Positions 11,488 through 22,011 of a DNA stretch of 64,000 bases are shown one piece after another. Location: contig NC_068920.1 in the NCBI RefSeq assembly GCF_023091745.1, positions 1,860,001 through 1,924,000 on the forward strand, read 5' to 3'. Position 1 is the stretch's first letter. Every line of letters begins with the position of its first letter. The position numbers and the translations under genes were made by a program. The notes under the pieces were generated by a model. The model saw only the letters and a program-made list of their open reading frames with translations, ran no database searches and was not told the DNA's origin. The DNA comes from Budorcas taxicolor (taxonomy: Eukaryota > Chordata > Mammalia > Artiodactyla > Bovidae).

Positions 11488-12303
11488 AAGGATCTTGGGG
11501 TGCGTCTGAATATCCCCAGGGGAGTCAGTCCTCGTCTCGACTGGGGGCATGCACGTGCGCTTTCCTCCCGAGCTGCAGCAGTAGTGTCACGCTTCCTGTC
11601 ACGTGGATCAAGGGATCTGTGGCTTTCCCTCGAGGCTTTCCCTCGAGGCTTTCCCACGAGGCTTTCCCACAGGGCTGTGTCACGTGCCACCGTGGTGTGA
11701 GTCGATCCTCGGCGTGAAAGACGAGCCGATGAAGATAAAAGAGGTTCTGCTGGAATGGACTGAGATATCTGGGGGACTCTTGGATTGGTGGCACGACCCT
11801 GGAGTTCCTCTCGCCGTTCCTGTTGAGAGGGCCTCCTCTTGAGATGCGACGGGAATGCCGGGAACTCTTTCCCGACGTAGCAGGGAAAGGATCCCTCATC
11901 TCGAGCTACGAGGCGGAAACGGGGCGCCTCTGGATGTGGGCGGGACCCTCGTGTTTCCTCTCGAGTGGAGACGTGTACGTCGGGGAACTTCTTGATTTGC
12001 ACCAAGGGTGTGAAGGACACTTTCGAAGCTCCAGAGGTGAGGTGTGATCAGCCTCGAGACGCCTCAGCGGAAATGGGCCTCATCTCGCCTGGAGGGGAGA
12101 ACCTCCTGGATTTTCTCGAGTTGCGGCAGGTCTTCTCGAGTTACGACGGGGACCTCAGGGACCCGCTCTGGTGGCCTCAGGAAAGGTCAGTCCCCGTGCG
12201 AGTTGTTAGGGGCCCTCTCGGGATTCCTCTCCCGTCCATGCCGGGGCCTAAGACCTTGTGTGCAGTCGGAGCCAGAACCTGAGGATTCCTCTCCAGTGTT
12301 GCC
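11488..12303 (+). repeat. Monomer 15, subtype l-like, 816 bp
   Basis: It shares GACAAGGATCTTGGGGTGCG and CTGAATATCCCC (CTGAGTATCCCC in other l copies) with monomers 32, 42 and 47. Unlike them it keeps four 13-bp units. It sits directly left of an a monomer, as the other l copies do. Confidence 0.8.
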
Positions 12304-12367
12304 ATGGATCTTGGGGTGCTTCTGAGCCTCCCCAGGGGAGTCAGGCCTCGTCTCCACTGGGGGCATG

Positions 12368-12502
12368 CACGTGCGCTTTCCTCCCGAGCTGCAGCAGTAG
12401 TGTCACGCTTCCTGTCACGTGGATCAAGGGATCTGTGGCTTTCCCTCGAAGCTGTCCCTCGAGGCTTTCCCACGAGGCTTTCCCACAGGGCTGTTCCACG
12501 TG
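12368..12502 (+). other. Cluster of three CACGTG hexamers
   Basis: CACGTG occurs at 12368, 12416 and 12497, spaced 48 and 81 bp, and recurs in most class B monomers. The second and third flank the 13-bp minisatellite, so their spacing shortens by 13 or 26 bp in the shorter monomers. CACGTG is the E-box core for bHLH-ZIP factors. Binding here is speculation. Confidence 0.5.
12437..12487 (+). repeat. 13-bp minisatellite in the reference monomer, four copies
   Basis: The units are 12437-12449, 12450-12462, 12463-12475 and 12476-12487. They read GGCTTTCCCTCGA, AGCTGTCCCTCGA, GGCTTTCCCACGA and a 12-base GGCTTTCCCACA. Copy number at this site varies from two to five among monomers and sets most of the length variation. 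Confidence 0.9.
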
Positions 12503-12616
12503 CCACCTTGGTGTGAGTCGATCCTCGGCGTGAAAGACGAGCCGGTGATGGGAAAAGAGCTTCCTCTGGAATGGACTGAGACATCTGGGGGACTCTTGGA
12601 ATGGTGGCACGACCCT

Positions 12617-12893
12617 GGAGTTCCTCTCGCCGTTCCTGTTGAGAGGGCCTCCTCTTGAGATGCGACGGGAAGGCCGGGAACTCTTTCCCGACGAAGCAGG
12701 GAAAGGATCCCTCATCTCGAGCTACGAGGCGGAAACGGGGCGCCTCTGGATGTGGGCGGGACCCTCGTGTTTCCTCTCGAGTGGAGACGGGTATGTCGGG
12801 GAACTTCTTGATTTGCGCGAAGGGTGTGAAGGACTCTGTCGAAGTTCCCGAGGTGAGGTGTGATCAGCCTCGAGACGCCTCAGCGGAAATGGG
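12617..12893 (+). repeat. 31-bp subrepeat ladder in the reference monomer
   Basis: Nine consecutive units end in a G-run or similar and mostly begin with a pyrimidine-rich NNTTCCTCTCGAG-like head. They start at 12617, 12648, 12679, 12710, 12741, 12770, 12801, 12832 and 12863. All are 31 bp except the one at 12741, which is 29 bp. The clearest unit is 12770-12800 (TTTCCTCTCGAGTGGAGACG, then GGTATGTCGGG). Degenerate units of 25-33 bp continue on both sides, so the whole monomer probably grew from a 31-bp ancestor. Confidence 0.8.
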
Positions 12894-13119
12894 CCTCATC
12901 TCGCCTGGAGGGGAGAACCTCCTGGATTTTCTCGAGTTGGGGCAGGTCTTCTCGAGTTACGACGGGGACCTCAGGGACCCGCTCTGGTGGCCTCAGGAAA
13001 AGCCTGTCCCCATGCGAGTTGCTAGGGGCCATCTCGGGATTCCTCTCCAGTCCATGCCGCAGCCTATGACCTTGTGTGGAGTCGGCGCCGGAACCTGAAG
13101 ATTCCTCTCCACTGTTGCC

Positions 13120-13909
13120 ATGGATCTTGGGGTGCTTCTGAGTCTCCCGAGGGGAGTCAGGACACGTCTCGAGTTGGGGCATGCACGTGTGCTGTCCTCG
13201 CTAGCTGCAGCAGTAGTGTCACGCTTCCTGTCATGTGGATCAAGGGATCTGTGGCTTTCCCTCGAGGCTTTCCCAAAGGGCTGTTCCACGTGCCACCTTG
13301 GTGTGATTCGATCCTCGGCGTGAAAGACGAGCCGGTGAAGGGAAAAGAGGTTCCTCTGGAATAGACTGAGACATCTGGGGGAATCTTGGAATGGTGGCAC
13401 GACCCTGGAGTTCCTCTCGCCGTTCCTGTTGAGAGGGCCTCCTCTTGAGATGTGACGGGAACGCCGGGAACTCTTTCCCGAAGAAGCAGGGAAAGGAGCC
13501 CTCATTTCGAGCTAGGAGGCGGAAAAGGGGCTTCTCTGGATGTGGGCGGGACCCTCGTGTTTCCTGTCGAGTGGAGACTGGTATGTCGGGGAACTTCTTG
13601 ATTTGCACCAAGGGTGTGAAGGACCCTTTCGAAGTTCCAGAGGTGAGGTGTGATCAGCATCGAGACCCCTCAGCGAAAATGGGCTTCATCTCGCCTGGAG
13701 GGGGGAACCTCCTGGATTTTCTCGAGTTGCAGCAGGTCTTCTCGAGTTACGACGGGGACCTCAGGGACGCGCTCTGGTAGCCTCAGGAAAGGCCAGTCCC
13801 CGTGCGAGTTGTTAGGGGCCCTCTCGGGATTCCTCTCCCGTCCATGCCGGGGCCTAAGACCTTGTGTGCAGTCGGAGCCAGAACCTGAGGATTCCTCTCC
13901 AGTCTTGCC
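13120..13909 (+). repeat. Monomer 17, subtype b, short clade, 790 bp
   Basis: It has two 13-bp units, GTGTGCTGTCCTCGCT, CAGGACACGTCTCGAG, and GGAAAAGGGGCTTCTC. It matches monomer 20 (offset 2421) until about 13760, then switches to a different 3' end leading into c. Confidence 0.85.
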
Positions 13910-14724
13910 ATGGATCTTGGGGTGCTTCTGAGTCCCCCCGGGGGAGTCAGGCCTCGTCTCGAAGGGGGCATGCACGTGCGCTTTCCTCCCGAGCTGCAGC
14001 AGTAGTGTCACGCTTCCTGTCACGTGGATCAAGGGATCTGTGGCTTTCCCTCGAGGCTGTCCCTCGAGGCTTTCCCACGAGGCTTTCCCACAGGGCTGTG
14101 CCACGTGCCACCTTGGTGTGAGTCGATCCTCGGCGTGAAAGACGAGCCGGTGAAGGGAAAAGAGGTTCCTCTGGAATGGACTGAGACATCTGGGGGACTC
14201 TTGGAATGGTGGCACGACCCTGGAGTTCCTCTCGCCGTTCCTGTTGAGAGGGCCTCCTCTTGAGATGCGACGGGAACGCCGGAAACTCTTTCCCGAAGAC
14301 GCAGGGAAAGGATTCCTCATCGAGAGCTACGAGGCGGAAACGGGGCTCCTCTGGATGTAGGCGGCACCCTCGTGTTTCCTCTCGAGTGGAGACGGGTATG
14401 TCGGGGAACTTCTTGATTTGCACCAAGGTTGTGAAGGACCCTTTCGAAGTTCCAGAGGTGAGGTGTGATCAGCCTCGAGACGCTTCAGCGGAAATGGGCA
14501 TCATCTCCCCTGGAGGGGAGAACCTCCGGGATTTCCTCGAGTTGCGGCAGGTCTTCTCGAGTTACGACGGGGACCTCAGGGACGCGCTCTGGTAGCCTCA
14601 GGAAAGGCCAGTCCCTATGCGAGTTGCTAGGGGCCCTCTCGGGGTCCTCTCCCGTCCATGCCCGGGGCCTAAGACCTTGTGTGGAGGGGGGACCGGAACC
14701 TGAGGGTTCCTCTCCAGTGTTGCC
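13910..14724 (+). repeat. Monomer 18, subtype c, 815 bp
   Basis: CTCGAAGGGGGCATGC and GAGTCCCCCCGGGGGAGTC mark it. Its 3' part (GAGAACCTCCGGGATTTCCT near 14518, and GTGGAGGGGGGACCGG near 14683) later reappears as the 3' end of l monomers 32, 42 and 47. Confidence 0.82.
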
Positions 14725-15540
14725 ATGGATCTTGGGGTGCTTCTGAGCCTCCCCAGGGGAGTCAGGCCTCGTCTCCACTGGGGGCATGCACGTGCGCTTT
14801 CCTCCCGAGCTGCAGCAGTAGTGTCACGCTTCCTGTCACGTGGATCAAGGGATCTGTGGCTTTCCCTCGAAGCTGTCCCTCGAGGCTTTCCCACGAGGCT
14901 TTCCCACAGGGCTGTTCCACGTGCCACCTTGGTGTGAGTCGATCCTCGGCGTGAAAGACGAGCCGGTGATGGGAAAAGAGCTTCCTCTGGAATGGACTGA
15001 GACATCTGGGGGACTCTTGGAATGGTGGCACGACCCTGGAGTTCCTCTCGCCGTTCCTGTTGAGAGGGCCTCCTCTTGAGATGCGACGGGAAGGCCGGGA
15101 ACTCTTTCCCGACGAAGCAGGGAAAGGATCCCTCATCTCGAGCTACGAGGCGGAAACGGGGCGCCTCTGGATGTGGGCGGGACCCTCGTGTTTCCTCTCG
15201 AGTGGAGACGGGTATGTCGGGGAACTTCTTGATTTGCGCGAAGGGTGTGAAGGACTCTGTCGAAGTTCCCGAGGTGAGGTGTGATCAGCCTCGAGACGCC
15301 TCAGCGGAAATGGGCCTCATCTCGCCTGGAGGGGAGAACCTCCTGGATTTTCTCGAGTTGGGGCAGGTCTTCTCGAGTTACGACGGGGACCTCAGGGACC
15401 CGCTCTGGTGGCCTCAGGAAAAGCCTGTCCCCATGCGAGTTGCTAGGGGCCATCTCGGGATTCCTCTCCAGTCCATGCCGCAGCCTATGACCTTGTGTGG
15501 AGTCGGCGCCGGAACCTGAAGATTCCTCTCCACTGTTGCC
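14725..15540 (+). repeat. Monomer 19, subtype a, 816 bp
   Basis: It is nearly identical to monomer 16 and close to monomers 33, 43 and 48. It keeps GTGGGCGGGACCCTCGTG, where monomers 33 and 43 read GTGGTCGGGACTCTCG. Confidence 0.87.
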
Positions 15541-16330
15541 ATGGATCTTGGGGTGCTTCTGAGTCTCCCGAGGGGAGTCAGGACACGTCTCGAGTTGGGG
15601 CATGCACGTGTGCTGTCCTCGCTAGCTGCAGCAGTAGTGTCACGCTTCCTGTCATGTGGATCAAGGGATCTGTGGCTTTCCCTCGAGGCTTTCCCAAAGG
15701 GCTGTTCCACGTGCCACCTTGGTGTGATTCGATCCTCGGCGTGAAAGACGAGCCGGTGAAGGGAAAAGAGGTTCCTCTGGAATAGACTGAGACATCTGGG
15801 GGAATCTTGGAATGGTGGCACGACCCTGGAGTTCCTCTCGCCGTTCCTGTTGAGAGGGCCTCCTCTTGAGATGTGACGGGAACGCCGGGAACTCTTTCCC
15901 GAAGAAGCAGGGAAAGGAGCCCTCATTTCGAGCTAGGAGGCGGAAAAGGGGCTTCTCTGGATGTGGGCGGGACCCTCGTGTTTCCTGTCGAGTGGAGACG
16001 GGTATGTCGGGGAACTTCTTGATTTGCACCAAGGGTGTGAAGGACCCTTTCGAAGTTCCAGAGGTGAGGTGTGATCAGCATCGAGACCCCTCAGCGAAAA
16101 TGGGCTTCATCTCGCCTGGAGGGGGGAACCTCCTGGATTTTCTCGAGTTGCAGCAGGTCTTCTCGAGTTACGATGGGGACCTCAGGGACCCGCTCTCGTG
16201 GCCTCAGGAAAGGCCAGTCCCTATGCGAGTTGCTAGGGGCCCTCTCGGGATTCCTCTCCCGTCCATGCCGGGGCCTAAGACCTTGTGTGGAGTCGGGGCC
16301 GGAACCTGAGGATTCTTCTCCAGTGTTGCC
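15541..16330 (+). repeat. Monomer 20, subtype b, short clade, 790 bp
   Basis: It matches monomers 34 and 44. The 3' end reads GATGGGGACCTCAGGG and CCGCTCTCGTGGCC, the form that leads into d. Confidence 0.87.
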
Positions 16331-17143
16331 ATGGATCTTGGGGTGCTTCTGAGTCTCCCCAGGGGAGTCAGGCCTCGTCTCGAAGGGGGCATGCACGTGC
16401 GCATTCCTCCAGAGCTGCAGCAGTAGTGTCCCGCTACCTGTCACGAGGATCAAGGGATCTGTGGCTTTCCCTCGAGGCTTTCCATCGAGGCTTTCCCACG
16501 AGGCTTTCCCCAGGGCTGTGCCACGTGCCACCTTGGTGTGAGTCGATCCTCGGCGTGAAAGACGAGCCGGTTATGGGAAAAGAGGTTCCTCTGGAATGGA
16601 CTGAGACATCTGGGGGACTCTTGGAATGGTGGCACGAACCTGGAGTTCCTCTCGCCGTTCCTGTTGAGAGGGCCTCCTCTTGAGATGCGACGGGAAGGCC
16701 GGGAACTCTTTCCCGACGAAATAGGGAGAGGATCCCTCATCTCGAGCTACGAGGCGGAAACGGGGCGCCTCTGGATGTGGTCGGGACCCTCGTGTTTCCA
16801 CTCGAGTGGAGACGGATATGTCGGTGAACTTCTGATTTGTGCGAAGGGTGTGAAGGTCTCTGTCGAAGTTCCCGAGGTGAAGTGTGATCAGCCTCGAGAC
16901 GCCTCAGCGGAAATGGCCCTCATCTAGCCTGGAGGGGAGAACCTCCTGGATTTTCTCGAGTTGGGGCAGGTCTTCTCGAGTTACGACGGGGACCTCAGGG
17001 ACCCGCTCTGATGGACTCAGGAAAAGCCTGTCCCCATGCGAGTTGCTAGGGGCCATCTCGGGATTCCTCTCCAGTCCATGCCGCAGCCTATGACCTTGTG
17101 TGGAGTCGGCGTCGGAACCTGAAGATACCTCTCCAGTGTTGCC
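16331..17143 (+). repeat. Monomer 21, subtype d, 813 bp
   Basis: It is marked by CTCGAAGGGGGCATGCACG followed by TGCGCATTCCTCC, by GTCCCGCTACCTGTCACGAG, and by GGAACTTCTGATTTGTGCG (a 2-bp loss relative to others). It has four 13-bp units and matches monomers 35 and 49. Confidence 0.87.
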
Positions 17144-17933
17144 ATGGATCTTGGGGTGCTTCTGAGTCTCCCAAGGGGAGTCAGGCCTCGTCTCGAGTTG
17201 GGGCATGCACGTGTGCTGTCCTCGCTAGATGCAGCAGTAGTGTCATGCTTCCTGTCACGTGGATCAAGGGATCTGTGGCTTTCCCTCGAGGATTTCCCAC
17301 AGGGCTGTTCCACGTGCCACCTTGGTGTGATTCCATCCTCGGCGTGAAAGACGAGCCGGTGAAGGGAAAAGAGGTTCCTCTGGAATAGACTGAGACATCT
17401 GGGGGACTCTTCGAATGGTGGCACGACCCTGGAGTTCCTCTCGCCGTTCCTGTTGAGAGGGCCTCCTCTTGAGATGCGACGGGAAGGCCGGGAACTCTTT
17501 CGCGACGAAGCAGGGAAAGGATCCCTCATCTCGAGCTATGAGGCAGAAACGGGGCGCCTTTGGATGTGGGCGGGACCATCGTGTTTCCTGTCGAGTGGAG
17601 ACGGGTATGTCGGGGAACTTCTTGATTTGCACCAAGGCTGTGAAGGGCCCTTTCAAAGTTCCAGAGGTGAGGTGTGATCAGCCTCGAGACCCCTCAGCGG
17701 AAATGGGCTTCATCTCGCCTGGATGTGAGAACCTCGTGGATTTTCTCGAGTTGCGGCAGGTCTTCTCGAGTTACGACGGGGACCTCAGGGACCCGCTCTG
17801 ATGGCCTCAGGAAAGGCCAGTCCCTATGCGAGTTGCTAGGGGCCCTCTCGGGATTCCTCTCCCGTCCATGCCGGGGCCTAAGACCTTGTGTGGAGTCGGG
17901 GCCGGAACCTGAGGATTCCTCTCCAGTGTTGCC
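17144..17933 (+). repeat. Monomer 22, subtype e, short clade, 790 bp
   Basis: It has two 13-bp units, the second GGATTTCCCACA. It is marked by GTGATTCCATCCTCGG, CTTTCGCGACGAAGC and GGACCATCGTG. It matches monomer 50 throughout and monomer 36 in its first part only. Confidence 0.87.
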
Positions 17934-18749
17934 ATGGATCTTGGGGTGCTTCTGAGCCTCCCCAGGGGAGTCAGGCCTCGTCTCGAGTGGGGGCATGCAC
18001 GTGCGCTTTCCTCCCGAGCTGCAGCAGTAGTGTCACGCTTCCTGTCACGTGGATCAAAGGATCTGTGGCTTTCCCTCGAGGCTGTCCCTCGAGGCTTTCC
18101 CACGAGGCTTTCCCACAGGGCTGTTCCACGTGCCACCTTGGTGTGAGTCGATCCTCGGCGTGAAAGACGAGCAGGTGATGGGAAAAGAGCTTCCTCTGGA
18201 ATGGACTGAGACATCTGGGGGACTCTTGGAATGGTGGCACGACCCTGGAGTTCCTCTCGCCGTTCCTGTTGAGAGGGCCTCCTCTTGAGATGCGACGGGA
18301 AGGCCGGGAACTCTTTCCCGACGAAGCAGGGAAAGGATCCCTCATCTCGAGCTACGAGGCGGAAACGGGGCGCCTCTGGATGTGGTCGGGACCCTCGTGT
18401 TTCCACTCGAGTGGAGACGGGTATGTCGGGGAACTTCTTGATTTGCGCGAAGGGTGTGAAGGACTCTGTCGAAGTTCCCGAGGTGAGGTGTGATCAGCCT
18501 CGAGACGCCTCAGCGGAAATGGGCCTCATCTAGCCTGGAGGGGAGAACCGCCTGGATTTTCTCGAGTTGCGGCAGGTCTTCTCGAGTCACGACGGGGACG
18601 TCAGGGACCCGCTCTGGTGGCCTCAAGAAAAGCCTGTCCCCATGCGAGTTGCTAGGGGCCATCTCAGGATTCCTCTCCAGTCCATGCCGCAGCCTAAGAC
18701 CTTGTGTGGAGTCGGGGCCGGAACCTGAAGATTCCTCTCCAGTGTTGCC
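17934..18749 (+). repeat. Monomer 23, subtype f, 816 bp
   Basis: It is marked by GACGAGCAGGTGATGGG and, in the second half, GGAGAACCGCCTGG and GAGTCACGACGGGGACGTC. It matches monomer 51. Copy 2 retains only the second half, fused to e. Confidence 0.87.
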
Positions 18750-19565
18750 ATGGATCTTGGGGTGCTTCTGAGTCTCCCCAGGGGAGTCAGGCCTCGTCTC
18801 GAGTGGGGGCATGAACGGGCGCTTTCCTCCAGAGCTGAAGCAGTAGTGTCACGCTTCCTGTCACGTGGATCAAGGGATCTGTGGCTTTCCCTCGAGGCTT
18901 TCCCTCGAGGCTTTCCCACGAGGCTTTCCCACAGGGCTGTGCCACGTGCCACCTTGGTGTGAGTCGATTCTCGGCGTGAAAGACGAGCCGGTGAAGGGAA
19001 AAGAGCGTCCTCTGGAATGGACTGAGATATCTGGGGGACTCTTCGAATGGTGGCACGACCCTGGAGTTCCTCTCGCCGTTCCTGTTGAGAGGGCCTCCTC
19101 TTGAGATGCGACGGGTACGCTGGGAACTCTTTCCCAATGAAGCAGGGAAAGGATCCCTCATCTCGAGCTACGAGGCGGAAACGGGGCTCCTCTGGATGTG
19201 GACGCGTCCCTCGTGTTTCCTCTCGAGTGGAGACGGGAATGTCGGGGAACTTCTTGATTTGCACCAAGGGTGTGAAGGACCCTTTCAATGTTCCAGAGGT
19301 GAGGTGTGATCAGCCTCGAGACCCCTCAGCGGAAATGGGCTTCATCTCGCCTGGAGGGGAGAACCTCCTGGATTTTCTCGAGTTGCGGCAGGTCTTCTCG
19401 AGTTACGACGGGGACCTCAGGGACGCGCTCTGGTGGCCTCAGGAAAGGCCAGTCCCAGTGCGAGTTGCTATGGGCCCACTCGGGATTCCTCTCCCGTCCA
19501 TGTCGGGGCCTAAGACCTTGTGTGGAGTCGGGGCCGGAACCTGAGTATTCCTCTCCAGTGTTGTC
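18750..19565 (+). repeat. Monomer 24, subtype g, 816 bp
   Basis: It is marked by GGGGGCATGAACGGGCGC, CAGAGCTGAAGCAG, AAAGAGCGTCCTCTGG and GATGTGGACGCGTCCC. It matches monomers 37 and 45, and the later part of monomer 27. Confidence 0.87.
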
Positions 19566-20380
19566 ATGTATCTTGCGGAGATTCTGAGTCTCCCCAGGGG
19601 AATCAGGCCTGTCTCGAGTGGGGGTATGCACGTGCGGTTTCCTCCCGAGCTGCAGCAGTAGTGTCACGCTTCCTGTCACGTGGATCAAGGAATCTGTGGC
19701 TTTCCCTCGAGGCTTTCCCTCGAGGCTTTCCAACGAGGCTTTCCCACAGGGCTGTGCCACGTGCCACCTTGGTGTGAGTCGATCCTCGGCGTGAAAGACG
19801 AGCCGGTGAAGGGAAAAGAGGTTCCTCTGGAATGGACTGAGACATCTGGGGGACTCTTGGATTTGTGGCACCACCCTGCACTTCCTCTCGCCCTTCCTGT
19901 TGAGAGGGCATCCTCTTGAGATGCGACGGGAATGCCGGGAACTCTTTCCCGACAAAGCAGGGAAAGGATCCCACATCATGAGCTACGAGGCGGAAACGGG
20001 GTGCCTCTGGATGTGGGTGGGACCCTCGTGTTTCCTCTCGAGTGGAGACGGGTATGTCGGGGAAATTCTTGATTTGCACCAAGGGTGTGAAGGACCCTTT
20101 CGAAGTTGCAGAGGTGAGGTGTGATCAGCCTCGAGACGCCTCAGCGGAAATGGGCCTCATCTAGCGTGGAGGGGAGATCCTCTTGGATTTTATCGAGTTG
20201 CGGCAGGTCTTCTCGAGTTACGACGGGGACCTCAGGGACCCGCTCTGGTGGCCTCAGGAAAGGCCAGTCCCCATGAGAGTTGCTAGGGGCCATCTCGGGA
20301 TTCCTCTCCCGTCCATGACGGGGCCTAAGACCTTGTGTAGAGTCGGGGCCGGAACCTGAGGATTCCTCTCCAGTATTGCC
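19566..20380 (+). repeat. Monomer 25, subtype h, 815 bp
   Basis: It is marked by ATGTATCTTGCGGAGATTC, GGGGGTATGCACGTGCGG, and GGATTTGTGGCACCACCC. It matches monomers 28 and 38. Confidence 0.87.
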
Positions 20381-21196
20381 GTGGATCTTGGGGTGCTTCT
20401 GAGTCTTCCCAGGGGAGTCAGGCCTCGTCTCGATTGGGGGCATGCACGTGCGCTTTCCTCCCGAGCTGCAGCAGTAGTGTCACGCTTCCTGTCACGTGGA
20501 TCAAGGGATCTGTGGCTTTCCCTCGAGGCTTTCCCTCGAGGCTTTCCCACGAGGCTTTCCCACAGGGCTGTGTCACGTGCCACCTTGGTGTGAGTCGATT
20601 CTTGGCGTGAAAGACGAGCCGGTGAAAGGAAAAGAGGTTCCTCTGGAATGGACTGAGACATCTGGGGGACTCTTGGAATGGTGGCACGACCCTGGAGTTC
20701 CTCTCGCCGTTCCTGTTGAGAGGGCTTCCTCCTGAGATGCGACGGGAATGACGGGAACTCTTTCCCCACGAAGCAGGGAAAGGATCCCTCATCTCGAGCT
20801 ACGAGGCGGAAACGGGGCGCCTCTGGATGTGGGCGGGACCCTCGTGTTTCCTCTCGAGTGGAGACGGGTATGTCGGGGAACATCTTGATTTGCACCAAGG
20901 GTGTGAAGGACCCTTTCAAAGTTCCAGAGGTGAGGTGTGATCAGCCTCGAGACCCCTCAGAGGAAATGGGCCTCATCTCGCCTGGAGGGGAGAATCTCCT
21001 GGATTTTCTCGAGTTGCGGCAGGTCTTCTCGAGTTATGACGGGGACCTCAGGGACCCGTTCTGGTGGCTTCAGGAAAGGCCAGTCCCCATGCGAGTTGCT
21101 AGGGTCCAACTCGGGATTCCTCTCCCGTCCATGCCGGGGCCTAAGACCTTGTGTAGAGTCGGGGTCGGAACCTGAGGATTCCTCTCCAGTATTGCC
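20381..21196 (+). repeat. Monomer 26, subtype i, 816 bp
   Basis: It is marked by GTGGATCTTGGGG in place of ATGGATCTTGGGG, GATTCTTGGCGTGAAAG, GGGCTTCCTCCTGAGATGC and GGGAATGACGGGAAC. It matches monomers 29, 39, 56 and 66 across both HOR families. Confidence 0.88.
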
Positions 21197-22011
21197 GTGG
21201 ATCTTGGGGTGCTTCTGAGTCTTCCCAGGGGAGTCAAGCTCGTCTCGATTGGGGGCATGCCCGTGCGCTTTCCTCCCGAGCTGCAGCAGTAGTGTCACGC
21301 TTCCTGTCACGTGGATCAAGGGATCTGTGCCTTTCCCTCGAGGGTTTCCCTCGAGGCTTTCCCACGAGGCTTTCCCACAGGGCTGTGCCACGTGCCACCT
21401 TGGTGTGAGTCGATTCTCGGCGTGAAAGACGAGCCGGTGAAGGGAAAAGAGCGTCCTCTGGAATGGACTGAGATATCTGGGGGACTCTTCGAATGGTGGC
21501 ACGACCCTGGAGTTCCTCTCGCCGTTCCTGTTGAGAGGGCCTCCTCTTGAGATGCGACGGGTACGCTGGGAACTCTTTCCCAATGAAGCAGGGAAAGGAT
21601 CCCTCATCTCGAGCTACGAGGCGGAAACGGGGCTCCTCTGGATGTGGACGCGTCCCTCGTGTTTCCTCTCGAGTGGAGACGGGAATGTCGGGGAACTTCT
21701 TGATTTGCACCAAGGGTGTGAAGGACCCTTTCAATGTTCCAGAGGTGAGGTGTGATCAGCCTCGAGACCCCTCAGCGGAAATGGGCTTCATCTCGCCTGG
21801 AGGGGAGAACCTCCTGGATTTTCTCGAGTTGCGGCAGGTCTTCTCGAGTTACGACGGGGACCTCAGGGACGCGCTCTGGTGGCCTCAGGAAAGGCCAGTC
21901 CCAGTGCGAGTTGCTATGGGCCCACTCGGGATTCCTCTCCCGTCCATGTCGGGGCCTAAGACCTTGTGTGGAGTCGGGGCCGGAACCTGAGTATTCCTCT
22001 CCAGTGTTGTC
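21197..22011 (+). repeat. Monomer 27, chimera j/g, 815 bp
   Basis: The first 150 bases are j (GTCAAGCTCGTCTCGATT; CATGCCCGTGCGC; CGAGGGTTTCCC). From 21368 on the sequence is g (GATTCTCGGCGTG; AAAGAGCGTCC). The crossover interval is 21346-21367, inside the 13-bp minisatellite. Confidence 0.85.

Larger units (their letters stand above)
12304..13119 (+). repeat. Monomer 16, subtype a, 816 bp (reference monomer)
   Basis: The a subtype is marked by CGTCTCCACTGGGGGC, GATGGGAAAAGAGCTTCC and GATTTGCGCGAAGGG. It matches monomer 19 at offset 2421 with few or no differences. I used this copy to describe internal structure: a 13-bp minisatellite at 12437-12487, CACGTG at 12368, 12416 and 12497, and a 31-bp ladder at 12617-12893. 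Confidence 0.88.
10674..14724 (+). repeat. HOR family 1, leftmost partial copy: c l a b c
   Basis: Monomers 14-18 are the first whose subtypes recur in order farther right. Monomers 16-17 (from 12304) repeat nearly base for base at 14725 (offset 2421 bp, three monomers) until about 13760. The order c-l-a-b suggests that c once belonged to the family 1 unit. Confidence 0.75.

Noticed and set aside
12368..12502. Promoter, because of E-box-like CACGTG sites and high CpG
   Set aside because: No TATA element, initiator context or downstream gene is visible. The hexamers come with the repeat. I kept them only as a low-interest motif observation.
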